Shown here piece after piece: positions 37,553-46,040 of a stretch of DNA of 64,000 nucleotides. Both the position numbers and the translations under genes were made by a program. Within the stretch, counting starts at the first letter, position 1; the number at the start of each line of letters is the position of its first letter. The stretch is from contig CAVYGM010000006.1 in assembly GCA_963768025.1 (NCBI GenBank), positions 112,858 through 176,857 on the forward strand, in the 5' to 3' direction. The notes under the pieces are model-generated. The model was not told the origin of the DNA, did no database searches, and worked only from the letters and a program-made list of their open reading frames with translations. Source of the DNA: CAVYGM01 sp963768025. GTDB lineage: Bacteria > Bacteroidota > Bacteroidia > Cytophagales > Spirosomataceae.

Positions 37553-39070
37553 TTATTTATCCCACCACACCTTCGTATCCAGGTCGTCGGCACCCATGCG
37601 GGCCACGGCCGCTTTCAAATTCTCGCTATTTACCGATACCTCGGAGTTGGGGTAGGTCAGGCGGTTGATGAAATTTCCTTTGATGGCCTTGCCTGGAAAG
37701 GGATTGGGTGTCAGCACGGGGAAGCCGCTGCGCCGCCAGTTGGCAAACGACTCGGGGCCATTCATAAAGGAAGCGATCCAGTACTGGGTATTGATCTGCT
37801 GAAGGGCTTTACTAGCATCAAAAGGATTGGCCGCCAGATAGGCATCAATAGCACCAGACGAAATAGCCGATCCTGCGTCATACAGAGCCATCTGCTCCAT
37901 GTGAGCGCGTACCCCTTCCCGGAAGTAGGTTGCGGCCGTGCCCGTGATCCAGCCCCGCTGGGCGGCTTCGGCCAGGTAGAGCTGATTCATGCCACTGGTT
38001 ACCAGAAACATGGGACTCTGCTGTTTGGCCAGACGCGTGCGGTCAATCTGGCTGTACGCGTAGAAACTCGCCAGTCCTTCGGCTTTTGCCTGCGCCACAA
38101 TCGTGTTGTTATCAAAGCCAAACGGCATCCCAATCTGTACGGCCGGGTCGGTTTTGGCATTGGCCGGTATTTGTTGTGGCCCCGAAGCGGCACTTACGTA
38201 GCGTACCGCGATGGCACCCAACCGGGGATCGTTGGTACTTTTGAGGTAATTCACAAAGGGAGCCGCCAGGTAGTAGTTGTTGGCTTCGGTGGCGTTCAGA
38301 GTACCCCCCAGCGCGTTGGTGTAGTTGGCATTATGCCGGATCACGGCATTGTCGGCATTGGATAGTATGACGCCCCCCGCAAAGGCATCTTTCACTACCT
38401 GCTGCGCCGTGGCTACATCCACTTCCGTGAGGCGCATACCCGCCCGCAGCAGCAGGGAATAGCCCAATTTTTTCCATTTGGCAATATCCCCCGAGTACAG
38501 AATGTCCGCTGCCTCTTTGGGCTTGGAAGCATCCAATGCCGCCGAGGCTTCTTTCAGCTCTTTGATAATATCCGTGTAAATAGCCTGCTGAGCATCGTAT
38601 TTAGGTAGCACCACCTGATTGATGAACCCTACGCCCGCTTCAAAGTAAGGAATATCACCATAGGTATCTGTGAGCACCATGAACGCATGGGCCTGCCAGA
38701 TGCGCGACATCTGCACCAGATTACTGCGCGCGGGATCTTGGGAAGCTATATCAATGGCCGTCTTGGTATACCGGATCACGCTAGGGTAGTACCTCAGCCA
38801 GGTTTGCTGGGTATAGTCGCGGTTGTCCTGGTTGAAGTTGGCCCCGGTGAGCACGCCCGAATTTGGCGTGACGGTTTGCTGAACAATGCTCATGTCGTAT
38901 TGCAGGATCGTAGCTACGTGCGAGGCATTGATGATAGCATTATTCAGAATAAAGGCTGGGTTCACCGTAGTGGCGGCCGTTTGGTTGGTGTTCATCTCGT
39001 TAAACCCTTCGTCGCAGGAAGTAGCGAACAGGCAGGTGGCGAGGGCGATGTATAGGGGTAGTTTTTTCAT
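37553..39070 (-). CDS. SusD-like nutrient-binding lipoprotein (second SusC/D pair)
   Basis: 505 residues. Lipobox LFATSC with Cys at ~19, then the subfamily opening CDEGFNEMNTNQTAATTV. This is the SusD-like group that often accompanies SusC proteins of peptide or unknown-glycan uptake. Helical repeats follow (RIWQAHAFMVLTDTYGDIPY). The terminal region has GPESFANWRRSGFPVLTPNPFP. It follows the SusC gene on the same strand with a hairpin repeat between. No enzyme is encoded alongside, so the substrate is unknown. Confidence 0.93.
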   Translation of the reverse strand: MKKLPLYIALATCLFATSCDEGFNEMNTNQTAATTVNPAFILNNAIINASHVATILQYDMSIVQQTVTPNSGVLTGANFNQDNRDYTQQTWLRYYPSVIRYTKTAIDIASQDPARSNLVQMSRIWQAHAFMVLTDTYGDIPYFEAGVGFINQVVLPKYDAQQAIYTDIIKELKEASAALDASKPKEAADILYSGDIAKWKKLGYSLLLRAGMRLTEVDVATAQQVVKDAFAGGVILSNADNAVIRHNANYTNALGGTLNATEANNYYLAAPFVNYLKSTNDPRLGAIAVRYVSAASGPQQIPANAKTDPAVQIGMPFGFDNNTIVAQAKAEGLASFYAYSQIDRTRLAKQQSPMFLVTSGMNQLYLAEAAQRGWITGTAATYFREGVRAHMEQMALYDAGSAISSGAIDAYLAANPFDASKALQQINTQYWIASFMNGPESFANWRRSGFPVLTPNPFPGKAIKGNFINRLTYPNSEVSVNSENLKAAVARMGADDLDTKVWWDK

Positions 39071-39081
39071 TTTTTATTTTT

Positions 39082-39165
39082 GATTGTTAGATTGAGAGAT
39101 TGAGAGATTGAGAGAGTAAAATAAAAATCAGTATTCTATTCTCTCAATCTCTCAATCACTAATTC
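39082..39165. repeat. Period-8 hairpin element between SusC and SusD
   Basis: GATTGAGA is repeated three times (39,091-39,115) and its complement TCTCAATC twice (39,141-39,157), giving a hairpin of the same family as 37,466-37,546. It lies inside the susC-susD transcript, so it may reduce read-through into susD or stabilise one part of the messenger. Confidence 0.7.
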
Positions 39166-39169
39166 ACAA

Positions 39170-42100
39170 TTAAAATTTAACATTCAAATTAAAGCCCATG
39201 CTCCTTGTGGTGGGCAGGCCGGTGGATTCCAGACCCACGACGTTGTCGGAGCCGTAGCCGAAGGATTCGGGGTCAATGTTGGGGACCCATTTTTTCAGCA
39301 TCAGTACGTTATTGGCCACGAAACTCAGCCGAACTCCTTTGAGCGGAGAGGACGAGGGCAGGAAACGAGAGAAATCGTATCCCGCTGTTACCTGACGCAA
39401 CTTCCAGAATCCCGCGTCATACACGATTGGCTCTACCAGCGCTAATGAACGCACCACCTCCCAATAGGGCTGAATATTGGCCTTAACGGCGTTGGGTTCC
39501 CCTTTTTCATTTACTCCCTCCCCGACAATACCCCCATCGCGCCCGGCTAAGGTTTGCTTGTGCAGGCCGTGGCGGGTGGCGTTGAAGTTAGTACCCGACA
39601 TCATCATGGATCCCAGCTTGAAATCGATCAGGAACGACAGATTGAACCCTTTGTAGTTGAAGGTATTGGTAATCCCTCCTACGTACTTAGGTATGGCCGA
39701 CCCGAAGGAAATCAGATCCGTGGTGCGCAACGGAATGCCATTGCCCCCAAAAATCTTCCGACCCTGCGGATCGCGGCGGTAGCCGAATCCGTACAATTCC
39801 GCCATGGGCTGTCCTACTACCTGCCGCAACTCCCCGTTGAACACGTGGGTACCTACGGTGATTCTTTCGCCTTCCTTATCTGTCAACAGGCTCAATACCT
39901 TGGTTTCGTTTATTGAACCATTCAAAGTCAAATCCCACTGGAAGTCATTGGTGCGTACCATACCCAGATTTACCAGTAGTTCGATGCCCTGGTTACGCCC
40001 TTCACCACTGTTGATGAGGGTATTGGCAAAACCCGATGCATTGGAAATCTGAGCGGATACGATCTGATCGGAGGTTATTTTGCGGTATACGGCAAAGTCA
40101 ATCCCCACTCGGTTGTCGAACATTTTCAGTTCCACTCCAATCTCCGCTTCGTTGGTGCGCATGGGCCTCAGGTTCGCGTTAGGCACCGTATTGGTGGTGA
40201 TGTTACCCACGGGCTGTTGGGCACCCGCTACATTCGGGAATAAGTTGGCATTGATGCCATAGAAGAGGCTATTGGAATAGGGAGAGACGTCGGTATCGCT
40301 ACCCACCTCGGCGTAGGCAGCCCGAATTTTACCAAAACTCAACCAGTTGGGTACGTTGGCAAAGGCCTGCGAGAACACAAAGCTACCCGATACCGAGGGA
40401 TACAGAATGCTACGGTTGGCGGGCGAAAGTGTTGAAAACCAGTCGTTTCGGGCGGTGACGTTAAGGTATAGAAAGTCTTTGAACGATAGTTCGGCGGCTC
40501 CGTATACCGAATTAACCGCCCGCTCCGATAGCCCGTATATGGGGTCTTTTACGCGGCCATTCTGCACGGTGTAGAGGTCACGTACCACGAAGTCCGTAAC
40601 CTGCACGCTGTTCAGGTCGGAGCGGCGATACATCTGGTTGCCGCCCAGGGTCACATCCAGGCCGAACACCCCGAATTTGCGGTTGGCTCCGATCAAAATA
40701 TCTTTATTCAACTCCCGAAAACGACGCGCTTCCTGGGTGTAGAGTCCGTTCACAAAGCCTTCGGGAGCAACGGGCCGCGATGCCTGCCCGGTGGGGAAGT
40801 TAGTGTAATCCTGATCGCGCGACCAGTAATCCTGTCCTACCCGTACCTGCGCATACAGCCAGTCGGTGAAGTTGTAGCGGGCGGCGATGTTACCAAAAAT
40901 ACGGTCGCGGCGGATGTTCTGAAACTGCCGGGCCAGGGTAAAGTACGGGTTGGTCCGGTTCCGGAACCGCGAGTAAACAAACTCATTACCGTCGGCATCG
41001 AATTTTTTGGCTTCCAGCAGATCGAGCGGCATGGAGTTGGCCAGGTTCGACAGCGAGGTCGGGATGGAGTTATCCTGCTCGGCGATTATAGGAGGGTTTT
41101 TGTTGTACTCGTTTGAGTAGTTGATGTTGCCTGTCACGCTCAATCTTTTGGAGAGGTCATAGCTGAACCCCAGATTGACGGTCTTACGATTGAAGGTATT
41201 GTTGGGAACAATGCCCTTGTTGTCCATATTGGCCAGCGACAGGTTGAAGCCACCCTTTTCGGAATTTGAAGAAATCGAGATCGTATTGTTGAAGTTGGTA
41301 CCGTTGCGATAAAACTTTTTGATGCGATCAAATACCGGCTCGTAAGGTACCGTCACGTTGTCGAAGAGCACCTGCGTCATGCCGGGCGTAAACTTTTCGC
41401 CAAACGACCACTGACCCGAGGTAGGGTTGGCCGAGGTAGGCCGTACGCCGTTTTCGCCCTGTCCGTACTCGTACTGGTAGTCCGTAAAGTCCAGAGGGGT
41501 ATCTACCGTAAAGTTAGAGTTGTAGCTCACGCCGATGCCCCGGCTTTCGCCCCGCGTTTTGGTCGTCACCATGATGACACCGTCCTTGGCGCGGGAGCCG
41601 TACAGCGCCGCGGCCGTGGCACCTTTCAGTACCGTCATGCTTTCGATGTCGTCCGGGTTGATGCTGCTCAGACCGTCGCCGCCGTCGGAGGTATTGCCCC
41701 CGCCACCACGTACGCCGATGGACCCATCGGACGACTGGTTGCCGGGGTTGGTGCCGAAGTTGGTGTTGTCGATAGGTACCCCATTCACCACGATCAGGGG
41801 TGAGTTCTGGCCCGAAAATGAGGATTGGCCCCGGATACGAATCTTGGACGAGCCCCCCGGCCCGGTACCCAGGCTGGTGATGTTCACGCCCGCGATTTTT
41901 CCTTGCAGGGTATTGATAAAGTTCGGGGTCCGGTTAACGGTGATGGCCTCGGAGCCTACTGTGGTGGTGGCGTAGCCGAGTTTTTTGGATTCCTTCTTGA
42001 TGCCTAGGGCCGTGACCACTACTTCATCGAGGCTCGTCAGGCTTTCATTCATGGTGACATTAAGTGCGCTTTGCCGGTTGACGGGGACCTCCTGCGAAGT

Positions 42101-42346
42101 ATATCCAATAAAGCTAAAAACCAGGGTTGCGGTTGGTTCGGCATTAATGGCGTAGGTGCCGTTGGCATCGGTGGATGTCCCGGTATTGGTGCCTTTCACC
42201 AAGATGGAGACACCAGGCAACGGCTGGTTGTCTTTGTTGCTCGTGACTATACCGGTAATGCGGCTACTTTGAGCCATACCAGACAATCCCAGCAACGTTG
42301 ATAATCCTAAGATTAACAGTGTTTTAATAGGTATAGTGTTCTTCAT
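39170..42346 (-). CDS. SusC/RagA-type TonB-linked outer membrane protein (second pair)
   Basis: 1058 residues: signal peptide ending LLGLSGMAQ, carboxypeptidase-like domain (GIVTSNKDNQPLPGVSILV; TSTDANGTYAI), LDEVVVTALGIKKESKK, and a plug with LKGATAAALYGSRAKDGVI. The plug loop contains a Gly-rich insert (SIGVRGGGGNTSDGGDG). The barrel ends SMGFNLNVKF. It is transcribed before the SusD-like gene (99 bp apart). No catabolic enzymes follow, unlike the first pair. Confidence 0.95.
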   Translation of the reverse strand: MKNTIPIKTLLILGLSTLLGLSGMAQSSRITGIVTSNKDNQPLPGVSILVKGTNTGTSTDANGTYAINAEPTATLVFSFIGYTSQEVPVNRQSALNVTMNESLTSLDEVVVTALGIKKESKKLGYATTTVGSEAITVNRTPNFINTLQGKIAGVNITSLGTGPGGSSKIRIRGQSSFSGQNSPLIVVNGVPIDNTNFGTNPGNQSSDGSIGVRGGGGNTSDGGDGLSSINPDDIESMTVLKGATAAALYGSRAKDGVIMVTTKTRGESRGIGVSYNSNFTVDTPLDFTDYQYEYGQGENGVRPTSANPTSGQWSFGEKFTPGMTQVLFDNVTVPYEPVFDRIKKFYRNGTNFNNTISISSNSEKGGFNLSLANMDNKGIVPNNTFNRKTVNLGFSYDLSKRLSVTGNINYSNEYNKNPPIIAEQDNSIPTSLSNLANSMPLDLLEAKKFDADGNEFVYSRFRNRTNPYFTLARQFQNIRRDRIFGNIAARYNFTDWLYAQVRVGQDYWSRDQDYTNFPTGQASRPVAPEGFVNGLYTQEARRFRELNKDILIGANRKFGVFGLDVTLGGNQMYRRSDLNSVQVTDFVVRDLYTVQNGRVKDPIYGLSERAVNSVYGAAELSFKDFLYLNVTARNDWFSTLSPANRSILYPSVSGSFVFSQAFANVPNWLSFGKIRAAYAEVGSDTDVSPYSNSLFYGINANLFPNVAGAQQPVGNITTNTVPNANLRPMRTNEAEIGVELKMFDNRVGIDFAVYRKITSDQIVSAQISNASGFANTLINSGEGRNQGIELLVNLGMVRTNDFQWDLTLNGSINETKVLSLLTDKEGERITVGTHVFNGELRQVVGQPMAELYGFGYRRDPQGRKIFGGNGIPLRTTDLISFGSAIPKYVGGITNTFNYKGFNLSFLIDFKLGSMMMSGTNFNATRHGLHKQTLAGRDGGIVGEGVNEKGEPNAVKANIQPYWEVVRSLALVEPIVYDAGFWKLRQVTAGYDFSRFLPSSSPLKGVRLSFVANNVLMLKKWVPNIDPESFGYGSDNVVGLESTGLPTTRSMGFNLNVKF

Positions 42347-42702
42347 AGGGTAAAATGATTATGGTTTGGTACTAAAAACCACATTTTGTATATTTCTACC
42401 AATATTTCAAAAAAATATTTATTTATTTAAACTCTCTGTCTAGACAAGTATTTTCTGGATTCTGAGCCAGGTAGACTGCTTTGTGCTGGATCACTTATCT
42501 TTATTACGGGCATGTTCTTTCTCCAAATTGAAATTTGGGGGCTTGTCCAATAATGGGTCTATCCTGCATAATTCCCTGTACTGTCACTCGTTATACGTGG
42601 CGTGTTGCAGGCACTTTTTTAGTTTGGCGTTTTTGTTTTTTATACCCCAAAAAAAGTATGAGAGTTAAACCTCCTGCTTTTCTAAGAAACAACCAACAGG
42701 TT
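42347..42702. other. Divergent intergenic region, 356 bp
   Basis: Upstream of both the SusC gene and the exported oxidoreductase. It is AT-rich at 42,390-42,435. TGTCTAGACA (42,437-42,446) is a perfect 10-base palindrome that could be an operator, though one such site can occur by chance. No gene seen. Confidence 0.35.
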
Positions 42703-43809
42703 ATGAACAACATCTTTGAATCAACCCATGTTTCGCGTCGTAATTTCCTAGCTGGCAGCGCAGGCTTGTTGGCTACCGCTGCCTTCTCACCCTATGTGAT
42801 TGGTCGAACCAAGCCCAAAGATAATTTGGGAATAGCGCTGGTAGGCCTTGGCTATTACAGTACGGATTTGCTGGCTCCGGCCCTGCAACTCACAAAAAAC
42901 TGTCATTTGGCTGGTATCGTCACGGGTACCCCCGCCAAAGCCGAGGCCTGGAAAAAGAAGTATAACATTCCTGATAAGAACATTTATACCTACCAAACCT
43001 TCGATCAGATCGCTAACAACCCGGACATTGACGTAATTTACGTGGTGCTTCCCCCCTCCATGCACCGGGAATACGTGGTGCGAGCGGCCAAGGCTGGCAA
43101 AGATGTGTGGTGCGAAAAACCAATGGCACCCACCGCCAAGGATTGTGAGGCGATGATAAAAGCCTGCGCGGATAACAAAAAGAAATTGGCGATTGGCTAC
43201 CGCAACCTCCACGACCCCAACATGCAAGCCTGGATGAAGCTCGCAAAGGATGGCTCGATGGGCAAGCCCCGACTGGTAAGCTGCGCGGCGGGTTACGTGG
43301 ACAACCGCACCACCCACTGGAAACAGAATAAGGATTTAGGCGGCGGGGTAATGGGTGACATGGGCGTATATTCCATTCAGGGAGCACGCCACGCCGTGGG
43401 CGAGGAACCCACGCTGGTGACGGCTCACCACACGACCAATCGCCCCGAAATATACAAGGAAGTGGAAGAAACCACCCTATACCAACTGCATTTTCCCAGT
43501 GGGGCGCTGGCCAATTGCACGGCAAGTTTTGGCATCAACACCAACTTCCTGAAAGTCAATTATGAGAAAGGTACCCTCCTGATGGAGCCGTTTTCGGCGT
43601 ATAGCGGCAACAAGGGTACCTATTCCAACGGGGTGATTGATTTTGCTGTTCCCCTGAATAACCAACAAGCCAATCAGATGGACAATGACGCTATGGCCAT
43701 CATGCAAAACAAACCCCTGATTGCGCCCGGCGAAGAAGGATTACGAGATATCCGGGTGGTGGAAGCCATTTACCAGGCCGCCCGCACCGGGAAAGAAGCA
43801 AAAGTGTAG
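42703..43809 (+). CDS. Gfo/Idh/MocA family oxidoreductase with Tat signal
   Basis: NAD(P)-dependent sugar or cyclitol oxidoreductase, exported. From the ATG at 42,703 the protein opens MNNIFESTHVSRRNFLAGSA, a twin-arginine signal; an ATG at 42,658 gives a 15-residue longer form. Rossmann motif ALVGLGYYS, then the family motif CEKPMAPTAKDCEAM and GYRNLHDPN. The ending EGLRDIRVVEAIYQAARTG is typical. Periplasmic members such as glucose-fructose oxidoreductase keep the nucleotide bound and are folded before export. Substrate unknown. Confidence 0.9.
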   Translation: MNNIFESTHVSRRNFLAGSAGLLATAAFSPYVIGRTKPKDNLGIALVGLGYYSTDLLAPALQLTKNCHLAGIVTGTPAKAEAWKKKYNIPDKNIYTYQTFDQIANNPDIDVIYVVLPPSMHREYVVRAAKAGKDVWCEKPMAPTAKDCEAMIKACADNKKKLAIGYRNLHDPNMQAWMKLAKDGSMGKPRLVSCAAGYVDNRTTHWKQNKDLGGGVMGDMGVYSIQGARHAVGEEPTLVTAHHTTNRPEIYKEVEETTLYQLHFPSGALANCTASFGINTNFLKVNYEKGTLLMEPFSAYSGNKGTYSNGVIDFAVPLNNQQANQMDNDAMAIMQNKPLIAPGEEGLRDIRVVEAIYQAARTGKEAKV

Positions 43810-43962
43810 CGGTTTTTTATTTTATACGCCCTGCAATGGCTAGCTCTAACTCCGAAAGGTGCCTGAAACTCAACGTAGGAAATGCGTGTTTATCAAGTTG
43901 AGCGTAGGCTTATGATCGTAAATACCTCGTGTAATTCCCAATAACCCGTTCATTCCACCCCC

Positions 43963-45972
43963 ATGAAATTCGTCCTAAAATTTTTGTGCTTCCTGAGCCT
44001 CAACTTGGTTTTTACCCAAGTTGAGGCCCAGACGAAGCATGGCCTGATATTTGCCATCGGCAACTATCCCGATTCGGGAGGGTGGAGGTTTATTAACAGC
44101 AATCGTGACGTAACCTTCATCGAGCGCTCCTTAAAGAACCAGGGTTTTTTGGCAGAGAACATCAAAGTAGTCTTGGACTCTGCGGCCACAAAAGAGGGTA
44201 TAATACAGGCGATGGAAGGCCTCATCGAAGAGGTATACGCCGGCGATATTGTAACGATTCACTTTTCCTCGCATGGGGTGCAGATGCAAGACGACAACGG
44301 CGACGAACTGGACAACCTGGATGAAAGTATTGTTCCCTTCGAGGCGTTGTCGCCGATGCGCTCCACAAACTTTCAGAAAGATCAGTCGGCCTATTTTCGG
44401 GACGATGAGTTTGGTGCCCTGATTGATCAGATTCGTCTGAAATTAGGAAAAAACGGGGATGTACTGGTATTTATGGATTCCTGCCATTCGGGTAGTGGTA
44501 CCCGCGGGCTGGCGATTGTGCGGGGAGGACAAGCCCCTTTTGTCTCCAAAGATTTTGTTCAGGCGGCTACCAAAGACAAGGAGAAATTTACTAGTTTCAG
44601 TGAGAAACCCAACGCACACGAAGAGCTTATGGCTTCCTACGTAGTGGTTTCTGCTGCCCGTGCCAACGAGCTAAACTACGAAACGCTGGACGAGAATGAA
44701 GAAAGCATGGGGACCCTCACCTATGCCATATCCAAAGCCATGGAGAATTTGGAACAGGGCACCACATACCGGTCCTTATTTGCAAAAATTCAGGTAATTG
44801 TGAATCAGAAAACTCCGGGACAAAATCCTGTATTGGAAGGCACTGGCCTTGACCGGGCCCTCTTCGGGGGAAAATATGTGGAGCAAAAACCATACGTGGA
44901 GGTGGAAAGTTGGAAAGGTAACCGCATGTTTGTAAAGGGCGGCCTGCTTGCCGGGCTCGATGAAGGAGCCAAAATAGAGGTACATCCGGCGGGCACCAAT
45001 GATCCTTCGGCAGTTGCCCCATTCGCCAGGGGAGTTGTGGTAAAAGCAGAAAGTTTTTCCGCTACTGTAAAGCTGGATCAGGAACTAGGTGAGGATCTGG
45101 TTTCCAACTATTGGGTGTTCGTGACGGATCCGGTATATAAAATAAAACCCGTGGTAGTCAAAATGGCTTCCCCAACGGCAAGTAATTCCGGTGAATTTTC
45201 TCAGGCTGAAATAGATTCCCTGAAAGTGATTATGAAGGAGCTCCCCCTGCTTCGGCTGGAAGGTACCCCCGATCTGCTCATTACCCAGGGAATCGTGGCG
45301 GATACCCTGCGCCTTGCTGCAAGTGGCCATGTATTTACTACGATTCGGAGAGACGACTTTTTCTGGACTAATCTGAAAACCGAACTTCAACGCTACACCC
45401 AGTATAAACTGCTCCAAAATATTGAAATAAAGGACAAGAATTTCGAGGTAGAGGTAGCCTTTGTACCGGTTATAGATGGCCGGCCAGACACCACCCGGAT
45501 CAATGAAAAAATGGTCGGTGGTACCTATGAGTTTACGGAGGGCGATAAGCTTGTAATTTGGGTAAAAAATACAGGGGATCAGGATGTGTACGTTAATATC
45601 CTGGACATGCAGCCGGATGGAATAATAAACCCGGTACTACCCAACTACAAACAAAAAATATACGCAAGTGACCTGAGGATCAGAGCTAATTCATCCCGCT
45701 TGTTCACAGAAAACCTGATGGAGGTGGAGAAGCCCTATGGCACCGAAATTTACAAGATTTTTGTCACCAAAAAGGAAATTGACATGGAGTTCATCGCGGC
45801 CAAAAAGGGACAGGTGCAGAGCCGAAGTGCCGATGGCTTCGGGGTATTGGAGCAGCTCCTGAAAGATTCGTACAGCGTCGCTTCGAGGGGCCTTTTCTCG
45901 GCCAGCCTGGGGAAATCCAGCGGAAGTACCTTCAATATTTTGTGCCGGATAAAACCGAAAAAGAAAGACTGA
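43963..45972 (+). CDS. Caspase-family (metacaspase-type, C14) protein with DUF4384-like C-terminus
   Basis: 669 residues, signal peptide ending FTQVEAQ. The C14 domain begins HGLIFAIGNYP. The catalytic dyad is His104 in HFSSHGVQ and Cys174 in FMDSCHSGSG, with the Asp-rich DDNGDELDNLDESIV segment that usually forms the calcium/P1 pocket in metacaspases. The C-terminal third, with LVIWVKNTGDQDVYVNILDM, resembles DUF4384, a beta domain common in such proteins. It is followed 68 bp later by a second caspase gene on the same strand, probably one operon. The cleavage target is unknown. Confidence 0.9.
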   Translation: MKFVLKFLCFLSLNLVFTQVEAQTKHGLIFAIGNYPDSGGWRFINSNRDVTFIERSLKNQGFLAENIKVVLDSAATKEGIIQAMEGLIEEVYAGDIVTIHFSSHGVQMQDDNGDELDNLDESIVPFEALSPMRSTNFQKDQSAYFRDDEFGALIDQIRLKLGKNGDVLVFMDSCHSGSGTRGLAIVRGGQAPFVSKDFVQAATKDKEKFTSFSEKPNAHEELMASYVVVSAARANELNYETLDENEESMGTLTYAISKAMENLEQGTTYRSLFAKIQVIVNQKTPGQNPVLEGTGLDRALFGGKYVEQKPYVEVESWKGNRMFVKGGLLAGLDEGAKIEVHPAGTNDPSAVAPFARGVVVKAESFSATVKLDQELGEDLVSNYWVFVTDPVYKIKPVVVKMASPTASNSGEFSQAEIDSLKVIMKELPLLRLEGTPDLLITQGIVADTLRLAASGHVFTTIRRDDFFWTNLKTELQRYTQYKLLQNIEIKDKNFEVEVAFVPVIDGRPDTTRINEKMVGGTYEFTEGDKLVIWVKNTGDQDVYVNILDMQPDGIINPVLPNYKQKIYASDLRIRANSSRLFTENLMEVEKPYGTEIYKIFVTKKEIDMEFIAAKKGQVQSRSADGFGVLEQLLKDSYSVASRGLFSASLGKSSGSTFNILCRIKPKKKD

Positions 45973-46040
45973 TACCCCGGAAAATTTTTAGAACACACAT
46001 CCACTTCACATTCTGAAACAGTACGCAAATTCTCAGCACT

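Noticed and set aside
43850..43915. Degenerate third copy of the GAGCGTAG palindrome upstream of the caspase genes
   Set aside because: Only about nine core bases match and the inverted arm is six bases, too little to separate from chance.
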